From: Pantoea sp. Cy-639
Lineage (GTDB): Bacteria; Pseudomonadota; Gammaproteobacteria; Pseudomonadales; Pseudomonadaceae
DNA: 64,000 bases
Assembly (NCBI RefSeq): GCF_011752525.1
Contig: NZ_VWXI01000009.1
Span: forward strand, 165,090 to 229,089
Direction: 5' to 3'
Shown in pieces: positions 27,720 to 35,595 of this stretch. Each line of letters begins with the position of its first letter. The stretch's first letter is position 1. Below the pieces are notes generated by a model that had not been told where the DNA came from, made no database searches, and was given only the letters and a program-made list of their open reading frames with translations. A program made the position numbers and the translations under genes.

Positions 27720-27732
27720 GTTATAACATAAC
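27720..27732. promoter_or_regulatory. Zur box before the zinc operon
   Basis: GTTATAACATAAC is a 6-1-6 inverted repeat with one mismatch, the core of the gammaproteobacterial Zur operator. It lies 35 bases before the DUF2796 gene. The homologous P. aeruginosa operon PA4063-4066 is known to be Zur/zinc regulated. Confidence 0.7.
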
Positions 27733-27766
27733 CAAACATTTCCCCAGTCCACTCCTGGAGTTGCTC

Positions 27767-28336
27767 ATGCGTCGTCTGCTGCTCGCCCTGCCCTTCGCCC
27801 TGCTGCCCCTGGCCGTGGCCCATGCCCACGACGATCATGACCATGCCCACGGCACCCTGGCTGCCCACGAGCATGGCGTGGCCAAGCTCAATGCGGTGCT
27901 CGACGGCAACACCCTGGAGCTGGAGCTGGACAGCCCGGCGATGAACCTGGTCGGCTTCGAGCACATGGCCAGCAGCGAAGCCGACAAGGCCAAGGTCGCG
28001 GCCGTGCGCCAGCAGCTCGAGCAGCCGCTGAAGCTGTTCGGCCTGGCCGCCGCCGCCGGCTGCAAGGAAGACCAGCAAGCGCTGGAAAGCCCATTGTTCG
28101 GCGATGCGGCCAAGGCTGACGACGACGCTGACGAACACGAGAAAGGCCATGTGCACAGCGACATCAATGGCCACTACCAACTGACCTGCACCGCCCCGGA
28201 AAAGCTCGCCCAGATCGACCTCGCCCCGTTCTACAAGGCCTTCCCTGCCACCCAGAAGATCAACGTGCAACTGATCGGCCCGAATGGCCAGAAAGGTGTC
28301 GAAACCTCGCCGGCCAAGGCCGTGGTCGCGTTCTGA
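27767..28336 (+). CDS. DUF2796 zinc-associated periplasmic protein (ZrgA/PA4063-like)
   Basis: A 189-residue secreted protein with a signal peptide of about 19 residues (LPLAVAHA). The mature N-terminus is a metal-binding HDDHDHAHGTLAAHEHG cluster, and a second HEKGHVHSDINGH patch lies around residue 125. The DUF2796 family is linked to zinc uptake under starvation. It heads a four-gene operon behind a Zur box, and its stop directly precedes the ATPase start. It probably captures periplasmic zinc; that is inferred. Confidence 0.85.
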   Translation: MRRLLLALPFALLPLAVAHAHDDHDHAHGTLAAHEHGVAKLNAVLDGNTLELELDSPAMNLVGFEHMASSEADKAKVAAVRQQLEQPLKLFGLAAAAGCKEDQQALESPLFGDAAKADDDADEHEKGHVHSDINGHYQLTCTAPEKLAQIDLAPFYKAFPATQKINVQLIGPNGQKGVETSPAKAVVAF

Positions 28337-29041
28337 ATGCCGCTGATCGAACTGCATGACCTGGTGTTCGCCTGGCCCGGCCAGGCGCCGCTGCTGGATA
28401 TTCCGGACTTTCGCCTGGAAGTGGGCGAAGCACTGTTCCTCAAGGGGCCCAGCGGCAGTGGCAAGACCACCCTGCTGGGCCTGCTGGGCGGGGTGAACCG
28501 TCCGGGCCAGGGCAGCATCCAGCTGCTCGGCCAGGACCTCGCGGCGCTTGGCCAGGGCCAGCGTGACCGTTTCCGGGTCGATCACACCGGTTATATCTTC
28601 CAGCAATTCAACCTGCTGCCGTTTCTTTCGGTGCGCGAGAATGTCGAACTGCCCTGCCGCTTCTCGAACAGCCGGGCCAGCCGGGCCAGCCAGCGCCACG
28701 GCAGCATCGACCAGGCCGCCGCCCAACTGCTCGCCCACCTGGGCCTGGACGATCCGGCCCTGCTCGCGCGCCGTGCCGACAGCCTGTCGATCGGCCAGCA
28801 GCAGCGAGTCGCCGCAGCCCGCGCGCTGATCGGCCAGCCCGAACTGGTGATCGCCGACGAGCCGACCTCGGCGCTCGATGCCGACAGCCGCGAGGCGTTC
28901 ATCCGCCTGCTGTTCGAGGAGTGCCGCACGGCCGGCGCCAGCCTGCTGTTCGTCAGCCACGACCAGAGCCTGGCGCCGCTGTTCGACCGTCACCTGTCCC
29001 TGGCCGACCTCAACCGTGCCGCCAAGCCCCGGGAGGCCTGA
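28337..29041 (+). CDS. ABC transporter ATP-binding protein of the zinc operon
   Basis: A 234-residue MacB/LolD-type ATPase. Walker A GPSGSGKTT is at residues 37-45, the Q-loop is in YIFQQFNLLPF, the signature LSIGQQQRV precedes Walker B LVIADEPTSALD, and the switch histidine is in LFVSHDQSL. It is most similar to P. aeruginosa PA4064. It overlaps the permease start by one base (TGATG). It powers the adjacent FtsX-like permease. Confidence 0.9.
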   Translation: MPLIELHDLVFAWPGQAPLLDIPDFRLEVGEALFLKGPSGSGKTTLLGLLGGVNRPGQGSIQLLGQDLAALGQGQRDRFRVDHTGYIFQQFNLLPFLSVRENVELPCRFSNSRASRASQRHGSIDQAAAQLLAHLGLDDPALLARRADSLSIGQQQRVAAARALIGQPELVIADEPTSALDADSREAFIRLLFEECRTAGASLLFVSHDQSLAPLFDRHLSLADLNRAAKPREA

Positions 29042-30306
29042 TGTACCTGCTCCGCCTTGCCCTGGCCAGCCTGGCCAACCGTCGCTTCACCGCCTTCCTC
29101 ACCGCGTTCGCCATCGCCCTCTCGGTGTGCCTACTGCTGGCCGTGGAGCGGGTGCGCACCGAAGCCCGTGCCAGTTTCGCCAGCACCATCAGCGGTACCG
29201 ACCTGATCGTCGGCGCCCGCTCGGGCTCGGTGAACCTGCTGCTGTACTCGGTATTCCGCATCGGCAACGCCACCAACAACATCCGCTGGGACAGCTACCA
29301 GCACTACGCCAAGGACCCGCGGGTGAAATGGGCCATCCCCATCTCGCTGGGCGACTCGCACCGTGGCTACCGGGTAATGGGCACCAGCGGCGACTACTTC
29401 AGCCACTATCAGTACGGCCATCACCAGCCCCTGGAACTGAGCCAGGGCCGACCGTTCGCCGACGATCCGTTCGAGGTGGTGCTGGGTGCCGAGGTGGCCG
29501 ACGCGCTGCACTACACGCTCGGCGACAAGCTGGTGCTGGCCCACGGCGTGGCCGCGGTCAGCCTGGTCAAGCACGACGACAAGCCGTTCACCGTGGTCGG
29601 CGTGCTCAAGCGCACCGGCACACCGGTGGACCGCACCCTGCACATCAGCCTGGGCGGCATGGAGGCGATCCACATCGACTGGCACAACGGCGTGCCCGCT
29701 CGCGGCGCCGGACGCATCAGCGCCGAGCAGGCCCGCACCATGAACCTGCAACCCACCGCCATCACCGCCTTCATGCTCGGCCTGAACAGCAAGATCGCCA
29801 CCTTCAGCCTGCAGCGCGAAATCAACGAGTTCCGCGACGAACCCTTGCTGGCGATCCTCCCCGGCGTGGCCCTGCAAGAGCTATGGAGCCTGATGAGCAC
29901 GGCCGAGCAGGCGCTGTTCGTGGTCTCGCTGTTCGTCGTCCTCACCGGCCTGATCGGCATGCTCACGGCGATCCTCACCAGCCTCAACGAGCGTCGCCGG
30001 GAGATGGCCATCCTGCGTTCGGTGGGCGCCCGGCCCTGGCATATCGCCGGCCTGCTGGTACTGGAGGCCCTGGCACTGGCAATGGCCGGGATCGTCAGCG
30101 GGCTGGCCCTGCTCTATGCCGGAATCGCCCTGGCCCAAGGCTACGTACAGGCCAACTATGGGCTGTACCTGCCACTGGCCTGGCCGTCGGCCCATGAGTG
30201 GACACTGCTGGCCATCATCCTCGGCGCGGCGCTGCTGATGGGCAGCGTGCCGGCCTGGCGCGCCTATCGGCAGTCGCTGGCCGATGGCCTGTCGATCCAT
30301 CTCTAA
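29041..30306 (+). CDS. ABC transporter permease (FtsX/MacB type) of the zinc operon
   Basis: A 421-residue permease with the MacB layout: one N-terminal helix (about residues 18-37), a large periplasmic domain, and three C-terminal helices (around residues 295-318, 342-370 and 385-405). ERRREMAILRSVGARPWHI is the coupling segment. PA4065-like. This type usually moves lipoproteins or peptides rather than metal ions, so its role in zinc stress is open. The frame extends upstream, but the ATG at 29041 coupled to the ATPase stop is the real start. Confidence 0.88.
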   Translation: MYLLRLALASLANRRFTAFLTAFAIALSVCLLLAVERVRTEARASFASTISGTDLIVGARSGSVNLLLYSVFRIGNATNNIRWDSYQHYAKDPRVKWAIPISLGDSHRGYRVMGTSGDYFSHYQYGHHQPLELSQGRPFADDPFEVVLGAEVADALHYTLGDKLVLAHGVAAVSLVKHDDKPFTVVGVLKRTGTPVDRTLHISLGGMEAIHIDWHNGVPARGAGRISAEQARTMNLQPTAITAFMLGLNSKIATFSLQREINEFRDEPLLAILPGVALQELWSLMSTAEQALFVVSLFVVLTGLIGMLTAILTSLNERRREMAILRSVGARPWHIAGLLVLEALALAMAGIVSGLALLYAGIALAQGYVQANYGLYLPLAWPSAHEWTLLAIILGAALLMGSVPAWRAYRQSLADGLSIHL

Positions 30307-30315
30307 GGGCCTGTC

Positions 30316-30879
30316 ATGACTTCGCGCACCACACCCTTGCTCGCCACCCGCCCCGTGCAACTGTTGCAGTGCCTGCTGCTGCTCGCGCTGTTGCTGCTCT
30401 CCCTGACCTCCTGGGCTGGCGAGCCTCGCGAACTGGACTGGCCGGCACTGATCCCCGAGGGTGCGCCGGTGATCCCACCGCAACTGACCCCGCTGCACGA
30501 TTTGTCGCAGATCGGCGACGCGCTGGCCGCCGAGGCCGCTCCCGCCGCCCGCCAGCAGGCACCCAACGCCCCGGTGGTCAAGGCACTGGATGGCCAGCGG
30601 GTGAAACTCCCAGGCTACATCGTGCCGCTCGAAGTCAGCGAAGAGGGACGTACCACCGAGTTCCTGCTGGTGCCGTACTACGGCGCCTGCATCCACGTGC
30701 CACCACCGCCCTCCAACCAGATCGTGCACATTTTCAGCGAGATGGGTGTGCGCATCGAGGACCTCTACCAACCCTACTGGATCGAGGGCACCCTGCAGGT
30801 CAAGACCTCCAGCAGCGAACTGGCCGATGCGGGCTATCAGATGGAGGCGGAGAAAATCTACGCTTATGAGCTGAAATGA
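30316..30879 (+). CDS. DUF3299 periplasmic protein of the zinc operon
   Basis: A 187-residue secreted protein with a signal peptide of about 34 residues (LTSWAGEP). LPGYIVPLE and YYGACIHVPPPPSNQIVHI are the DUF3299 signatures, with conserved Cys and His that could hold a metal. PA4066 is the counterpart. It follows the permease by nine bases and ends the operon. Function is not established; the operon suggests zinc limitation. Confidence 0.85.
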   Translation: MTSRTTPLLATRPVQLLQCLLLLALLLLSLTSWAGEPRELDWPALIPEGAPVIPPQLTPLHDLSQIGDALAAEAAPAARQQAPNAPVVKALDGQRVKLPGYIVPLEVSEEGRTTEFLLVPYYGACIHVPPPPSNQIVHIFSEMGVRIEDLYQPYWIEGTLQVKTSSSELADAGYQMEAEKIYAYELK

Positions 30880-30909
30880 GCACCAGTTCCACTTCATGAA
30901 ACGGCTTCG

Positions 30910-30923
30910 TTGAGCTGGGTCAA
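30910..30923. promoter_or_regulatory. Anr/FNR-like box upstream of oprG
   Basis: TTGAG-CTGG-GTCAA is an inverted TTGA-N6-TCAA, 65 bases before the oprG start. The consensus is TTGAT-N4-ATCAA. Regulation of oprG by Anr and iron is known in P. aeruginosa; the box here is inferred. Confidence 0.5.
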
Positions 30924-30988
30924 ACTTTGTATGTAGCTGGATTCGTACCATTGGACTACTCGATTACTCACGTCCTCTGGGAGCTTCC

Positions 30989-31672
30989 ATGAACAAGTCC
31001 TTGCTCGGTGCCTCGCTCGTCGCGCTGGCGCTCGCAGCCCCTGTTGCCCACGCCCACCAGGCCGGCGACTTCATCGTCCGTGCCGGTGCCGCCACCGTCT
31101 CGCCAAGCGAGGACAGCAGCGCGCTGAAACTCAATGGCGCCAAGGTCTCGGGCACCAAGGCAACCCTGGACAGCGACACCCAGCTGGGCCTGGCCTTCGC
31201 CTACATGCTCACCGACCACGTCGGTGTCGAACTGCTCGCCGCCACCCCGTTCAAGCACACCGTCGGCGTCAAGGGCCTGGGTGCCGGCCTCGACGGCAAG
31301 CTGGCCGACATCAAGCAACTGCCTCCGACCCTGTCGCTGCAGTACTACCCGATGGAACCCACCTCGAAGTTCCAGCCATACGCCGGCGTGGGCATCAACT
31401 ACACCCTGTTCTTCGATGAAGACCTGAGCAGCAACCGCAAGGCGCAAGGCTTCAGCAACATGAAACTGCAGGACTCGATCGGCATCGCCGGCCAGCTGGG
31501 CATGGACTACATGCTCACCGACAACCTGCTGTTCAACGCCGCGGTCTGGTACGTCGACATCGACACCAAGGCCTCCATCAACGGTCCGACCGCCCTGGGC
31601 GTCGGCAAGACCAAGGTCGACGTCGATGTAGACCCATGGGTCTACATGGTCGGTATCGGCTACAAGTTCTGA
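30989..31672 (+). CDS. oprG: Outer-membrane protein OprG (OmpW family)
   Basis: A 227-residue eight-stranded beta-barrel porin-like protein with a signal peptide of about 22 residues (APVAHAH). GDFIVRAGAATVSP, LGLAFAYMLTDHVGVELLAA and the C-terminal VYMVGIGYKF, ending in the aromatic residue needed for barrel assembly, mark the OmpW/OprG family. Such proteins pass small hydrophobic or amino-acid molecules. Its 3' end overlaps the convergent MFS gene by 13 bases. Confidence 0.93.
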   Translation: MNKSLLGASLVALALAAPVAHAHQAGDFIVRAGAATVSPSEDSSALKLNGAKVSGTKATLDSDTQLGLAFAYMLTDHVGVELLAATPFKHTVGVKGLGAGLDGKLADIKQLPPTLSLQYYPMEPTSKFQPYAGVGINYTLFFDEDLSSNRKAQGFSNMKLQDSIGIAGQLGMDYMLTDNLLFNAAVWYVDIDTKASINGPTALGVGKTKVDVDVDPWVYMVGIGYKF

Positions 31673-32901
31673 CCCTCCCGGCCTTGCTGGCGATGCCTGT
31701 CGCCAGCAAGACCGGCGCCATTGGCCTGGTGCTGCTGCCACCAGCAGCACCAGGCCAAGGCACTGATCCCCGCCCCCAGCCCGCACACCGCCGCCCATCC
31801 CCACTGTCCGTAGACCCAGGTCGCCGCCATGGCGCCCAGGCCACTGCCCACCGAGTAGCAGCACATATAGGCGCCAACCAGCCGGCTGGCCATTTCCCCC
31901 CGCCCTGCCAGCAGCAAGCTCTGGCTGGTGACATGCACCGCCTGTACCGCCAGATCGAGCATCAGCACACCGGCCAGCAACGCCAGCAATGACTGCTCGA
32001 GGAATGCCGTGGGCAGCCATGACAGGATCAGAAGCCCCAACGCCAGGCCAGTGGTGCGCCGCCCCTGCCCCTGGTCGGCCAGACGACCGGCCCGTGACGC
32101 CGCCAGGGCCCCGACAATTCCGGCCAGGCCGAACAAGCCGATACGGGTATGGTCGAGTGCCAGCGGGGCAGCGCTCAAAGGCAGCACCATCGCACTCCAG
32201 AGCACGCTGAATGCGGCGAACACCAGCAGGGCGAGCAGCCCGCGCTGGCGCAGCAGGCGATCATGCCGGTACAGGCCGACCATCGAGCCGAGCAGCGCCC
32301 GGTAACGAGGACGCACGCCCCGCGGCCCAATGCCAGGCAGACGCCAGGCCAGCACCCCGGCCATCAGCAGCGCGAGCCCGGCCGCAGCCAAGTAGACACC
32401 CCGCCACCCCAGCAGGTCGGCCACGACACCCGATACCAGGCGCGCCAGCAGGATGCCCAGCACCACGCCGCTGGTCACCGTGCCCACGGCCTGCCCTTGC
32501 TGTGCCGGCGATGCCAGGGTCGCGGCATGCGCCACCATGACCTGCACCACCACCGCCGCCAGCCCAACCAGCGCCACGGCACCGAGCAGCATCGCCCACT
32601 CGACGGCCAGCGCCACCGCCAGCAGGGCAACTGCCGCTACCAGCAACTGCGCGACGATCAGCCGCCGGCGATCGAGCAAGTCACCCAGCGGCACGATCAG
32701 CACCAGGCCCACGGCATAGCCCGCCTGGGTCGCGCCCACCACCAGGCCCGCTCGGCCCGGCGCGATGCCAAAGCTGGACGCCATTGACTTCAGCAGTGGC
32801 TGGGCCAGGTATACGGTGGCCACGGCCAGCGCGCAGGCGGCGGCCAACAACAGGGTCAAGCCGCGACTGAGCCGCATCGGCATCGGCGAAAGAGAAGTCA
32901 T
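31660..32901 (-). CDS. MFS transporter, drug-efflux type
   Basis: A 413-residue membrane protein with twelve predicted helices. VGATQAGYAVGLVLIVPLGDLLDRRRLIV holds the MFS loop 2-3 signature (GDLLDRRR), and the second half repeats it as ASRAGRLADQGQGRR. The start ATG at 32901 is divergent from an HxlR-type regulator, with paired operators between them, so it is probably the regulator's target. The substrate is unknown. Confidence 0.85.
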   Translation of the reverse strand: MTSLSPMPMRLSRGLTLLLAAACALAVATVYLAQPLLKSMASSFGIAPGRAGLVVGATQAGYAVGLVLIVPLGDLLDRRRLIVAQLLVAAVALLAVALAVEWAMLLGAVALVGLAAVVVQVMVAHAATLASPAQQGQAVGTVTSGVVLGILLARLVSGVVADLLGWRGVYLAAAGLALLMAGVLAWRLPGIGPRGVRPRYRALLGSMVGLYRHDRLLRQRGLLALLVFAAFSVLWSAMVLPLSAAPLALDHTRIGLFGLAGIVGALAASRAGRLADQGQGRRTTGLALGLLILSWLPTAFLEQSLLALLAGVLMLDLAVQAVHVTSQSLLLAGRGEMASRLVGAYMCCYSVGSGLGAMAATWVYGQWGWAAVCGLGAGISALAWCCWWQQHQANGAGLAGDRHRQQGREGQNL

Positions 32902-32920
32902 GGGAGCGCCTCGCTATTCT

Positions 32921-32937
32921 GGTTGCAAATTGAAACC
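32921..32937. promoter_or_regulatory. Putative HxlR operator, MFS-proximal
   Basis: GGTTGCAAATTGAAACC is a 17-base palindrome (GGTT-x-CAA-x-TTG-x-AACC), 19 bases before the MFS start. The same site occurs inverted 41 bases away. Confidence 0.6.
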
Positions 32938-32961
32938 ACAAGCTGGATTTCTAGCAAATGT

Positions 32962-32978
32962 GGTTTTAATCTGCAACC
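32962..32978. promoter_or_regulatory. Putative HxlR operator, regulator-proximal
   Basis: GGTTTTAATCTGCAACC is the inverted counterpart of the site at 32921-32937 and lies 20 bases before the HxlR start. The flanks extend the match to 22 bases with two mismatches. Confidence 0.6.
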
Positions 32979-32998
32979 AGATACCACGGAGATACCTG

Positions 32999-33439
32999 AT
33001 GCTCGACGCAAACAACCAGCAATGTCCGGTGGCCCGCGCCCTGGAAGTGCTCGGCGATCGCTGGGCGCTGATGATCCTGCGCGACGCCTTCGATGGCCTG
33101 CGCCGCTTCAGCGAGCTGCAGAAGAACCTGGGCCTGGCGAAAAACATCCTCGCCTCGCGGCTCAAGCTGCTGGTGGACGCCGGCCTGCTGGCGCAGCAGC
33201 CGGCCTCGGATGGCAGTGCCTACAAGGAATACGTGCTGACGGAAAAGGGCCGCTCGGTGTTTCCGATAGTGATCGGTTTGCGCCAATGGGGGGAGCGGTT
33301 TCTGTTCGAGGTGGGCGAGACACGCTCGCAACTGGTGGATGATCGCGAGCAGCCGCTGGAGACGCTACAAGTGCGGGCCAAGGATGGGCGAGTGCTGGAA
33401 CCGCAGACCTGCCACCGCCGGGTGATCCGCCATCGTTGA
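32999..33439 (+). CDS. HxlR-family transcriptional regulator
   Basis: A 146-residue winged-helix regulator. CPVARALEVLGDRWALMILR contains the N-terminal cysteine and HxlR signature, and FDGLRRFSELQKNLGLAKNILASRLKLLVDAGLL is the DNA-binding segment. The ATG at 32999 has CGGAGA upstream; the frame continues further 5' without support. It is divergent from the MFS transporter. HxlR proteins often sense aldehydes, quinones or drugs through the cysteine. It likely represses both genes. Confidence 0.9.
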   Translation: MLDANNQQCPVARALEVLGDRWALMILRDAFDGLRRFSELQKNLGLAKNILASRLKLLVDAGLLAQQPASDGSAYKEYVLTEKGRSVFPIVIGLRQWGERFLFEVGETRSQLVDDREQPLETLQVRAKDGRVLEPQTCHRRVIRHR

Positions 33440-33442
33440 TGC

Positions 33443-33513
33443 TATCGCGGGGCAAGCCCCCACAAAGACCATGGTTATCCTGGGCAACGTGGGAGCAGGC
33501 TTGCCCCGCGATC
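33443..33513. repeat. REP hairpin after the HxlR gene
   Basis: TATCGCGGGGCAAGCCCCC and GGCTTGCCCCGCGATCG face each other around a 30-base loop, between the HxlR gene and the convergent epimerase. Confidence 0.85.
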
Positions 33514-33517
33514 GAGT

Positions 33518-34450
33518 TCAGGCCTTGCCGAGCAACCGCGCCAGGCCCTCGACGAACGGCGTTGGCGTGGGGAAGTCGAAGCGAGCCAGCAGCCGCGAAT
33601 TATCCGCACGCGAATGCCGAATATCCCCGGAGCGCGCGGGGCCATGGCTGATCGCCGGCAGGCCGCCGACCACCTGCTCCAGCGCCTGCAGCACCTGGTT
33701 CAGCGAAGTGGCCTGATTCAGGCCGACGTTCACCGCGCCCTCTTCCACCTGCGCCAGCTCCAGCGCCTGGATCATCAGCTGGACCAGATCACCGACATAA
33801 AGGAAGTCGCGGGTCTGCTCGCCATCGCCGAACACGGTGATCGGCAAGCCGCCCAGGGCGCGCTCGCAGAAGATGCTGATCACCCCGGAATACGGCGAGG
33901 ATGGGTCCTGGCGGGGCCCGAAGATATTGAAGAAGCGGAAGATCACCGGCTCCAGGCCATGCTGGCGACGGTAGAAGTCCAGGTACTGTTCACTGGCCAG
34001 CTTGTCCACCGCATAGGGGGTCAGCGGCGCCTTGAGGGTGTCCTCGACCACAGCCTGGCCTTCGCCGTTGTTGCCATACACCGCCGCGCTCGAGGCGAAC
34101 AGCACACGGCGCACGCCATTCGTGCGCATGGCTTCGCACACATTGAGCGTACCGATGAAGTTGCTCTGGTGCGTACGCACCGGATCCTCGACCGAGGCCT
34201 GTACCGAAGCGACCGCGGCCAGGTGCACCACCGCCTGGCAGCCAGCCATGGCACGGGCGACCAGCGCGGCGTCGGCGACATCGCCTTCGATCAGTTGCAG
34301 GCGCGGATGGTCGAGTTGCAGGTTGTCGCGCTTGCCCATCGACAGGTCGTCGAGCACGCGCACCGCGTAGCCTTTGTCCAGCAACGCATCGCACAGGTGG
34401 GAACCAATGAAGCCGGCACCGCCGGTGATCAGGATGGGGGCGTCAGCCAT
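33518..34450 (-). CDS. NAD-dependent nucleotide-sugar epimerase/dehydratase
   Basis: A 310-residue extended short-chain dehydrogenase. The nucleotide-binding motif GGAGFIGSH lies at residues 10-18, and the catalytic Tyr146-x-x-x-Lys150 is in PYAVDK. FASSAAVYG supplies the catalytic serine region. RFFNIFGPRQDPSSPYSGVISIF resembles UDP-glucose 4-epimerases and P. aeruginosa PA4068. It overlaps the upstream reductase-like gene by eight bases. Probably makes an activated sugar for a surface glycan; substrate unknown. Confidence 0.85.
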   Translation of the reverse strand: MADAPILITGGAGFIGSHLCDALLDKGYAVRVLDDLSMGKRDNLQLDHPRLQLIEGDVADAALVARAMAGCQAVVHLAAVASVQASVEDPVRTHQSNFIGTLNVCEAMRTNGVRRVLFASSAAVYGNNGEGQAVVEDTLKAPLTPYAVDKLASEQYLDFYRRQHGLEPVIFRFFNIFGPRQDPSSPYSGVISIFCERALGGLPITVFGDGEQTRDFLYVGDLVQLMIQALELAQVEEGAVNVGLNQATSLNQVLQALEQVVGGLPAISHGPARSGDIRHSRADNSRLLARFDFPTPTPFVEGLARLLGKA

Positions 34451-35327
34451 GTCGGTAGAAACGGTCCAGTAGGGGCGGCAAGCCGGCACGCCAGGCGCGC
34501 GGCTTGATGCCGAAAGTATGAAGGATCTTCTTGCAGGCCAGCACCGCGTTCTGCGGCTCTTCGCCGGCATCCGAACGCGCGGCATGGGCCTGGGCGGTCG
34601 GTTGCTGCACCGCCAACTGCTGCCACTGCCCGGCCTCGGCGAGAATCGCCTGGCCCAGCGCCAGCGGCGTGGTCGCCTCGTTGCCGGCGTAGTGGTAGGT
34701 CCCCCACAGCGGCGCCTGGCAATCGAGCTGCTTGAGCACCGAGAGGATCACCCGCGCGGCGTCGTCCACAGGCGTCGGGTTGCCGCGCCGGTCATCGGCC
34801 AGCAGCAGCTCCTGGGGTTGCTCGGCACGGGTCAGGAAGCGGCCCAGCGCACCATCTCGGCTCTCGTCCAGCACCCAGCCAAAGCGCAGCAGCACATGCT
34901 GCGGGCAGGTGGCGCGCACGCTCTGCTCGATACGCCACAACGCCTGGCCACGCAGGCCGAGCGGCAACGGCTCGTCCTTCTCGCTGTAGGCCGTGGCGCG
35001 CGAGCCATCGAACACCCGGTAGCTGGAGGGCTGCACCAGCACGATCTCGTGGTGCTGGCACAGTTCGGCGAGCCGCTCCACCGCCCGCTCCTGCTGGGCC
35101 AGGCGCTGCTCGCTGACGGACTCGGCCTGGAACCAGTCGAAGTAGTAGGCAAGATTGACCAGCGCGTCGGGGCGGTGATCGTCGAGCAACTGGGTCAGGC
35201 TGGCCGGGTCCCAGCCGCCCTCGGGCGGGCGCGGTGCCAGGAAGGCGATGTCCTCCTCGGCCCCGAGACGAATCAGCGCTTGCCCGAGGGCATTGCCACC
35301 ACCCAACAGCATCAGGCGCATACGCAT
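34443..35327 (-). CDS. RmlD-like sugar-nucleotide reductase family protein (PA4069-like)
   Basis: A 294-residue NAD(P)-binding protein of the dTDP-4-dehydrorhamnose reductase type. GGGNALGQAL at residues 9-18 is the dinucleotide loop. The usual catalytic Tyr-x-x-x-Lys is not obvious; instead SSYRVFDGSRATAYSE occupies that region, so catalysis may be altered. The start is ATG 35327 or 35321 (MRMRLM). It is coupled to the epimerase gene by an overlap. Confidence 0.75.
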   Translation of the reverse strand: MRMRLMLLGGGNALGQALIRLGAEEDIAFLAPRPPEGGWDPASLTQLLDDHRPDALVNLAYYFDWFQAESVSEQRLAQQERAVERLAELCQHHEIVLVQPSSYRVFDGSRATAYSEKDEPLPLGLRGQALWRIEQSVRATCPQHVLLRFGWVLDESRDGALGRFLTRAEQPQELLLADDRRGNPTPVDDAARVILSVLKQLDCQAPLWGTYHYAGNEATTPLALGQAILAEAGQWQQLAVQQPTAQAHAARSDAGEEPQNAVLACKKILHTFGIKPRAWRAGLPPLLDRFYRHG

Positions 35328-35595
35328 AGAGTCAACAGGTCCGCTCAGGTCGATGAGGAAAGCCGCCATTTTGCGGTTTCCCGCAGGGGAAGTCCAACCT
35401 GGGCCAGACACGCGGGTTATTTCACTCGTGGCGGCTTGATCCTGCCGCCTCCAGGCACAGATATGGCCGACAGAAGACAAGGAAACGCCTGACTTTTGCC
35501 AGAGGCAACCGGCACGTCCAATAGCCCTCTCGCCCATCGGCGCTGTTCACCGGCAAGGCCAACCAGGATCAATCCGAAAACAAGGAACGTGGCAG

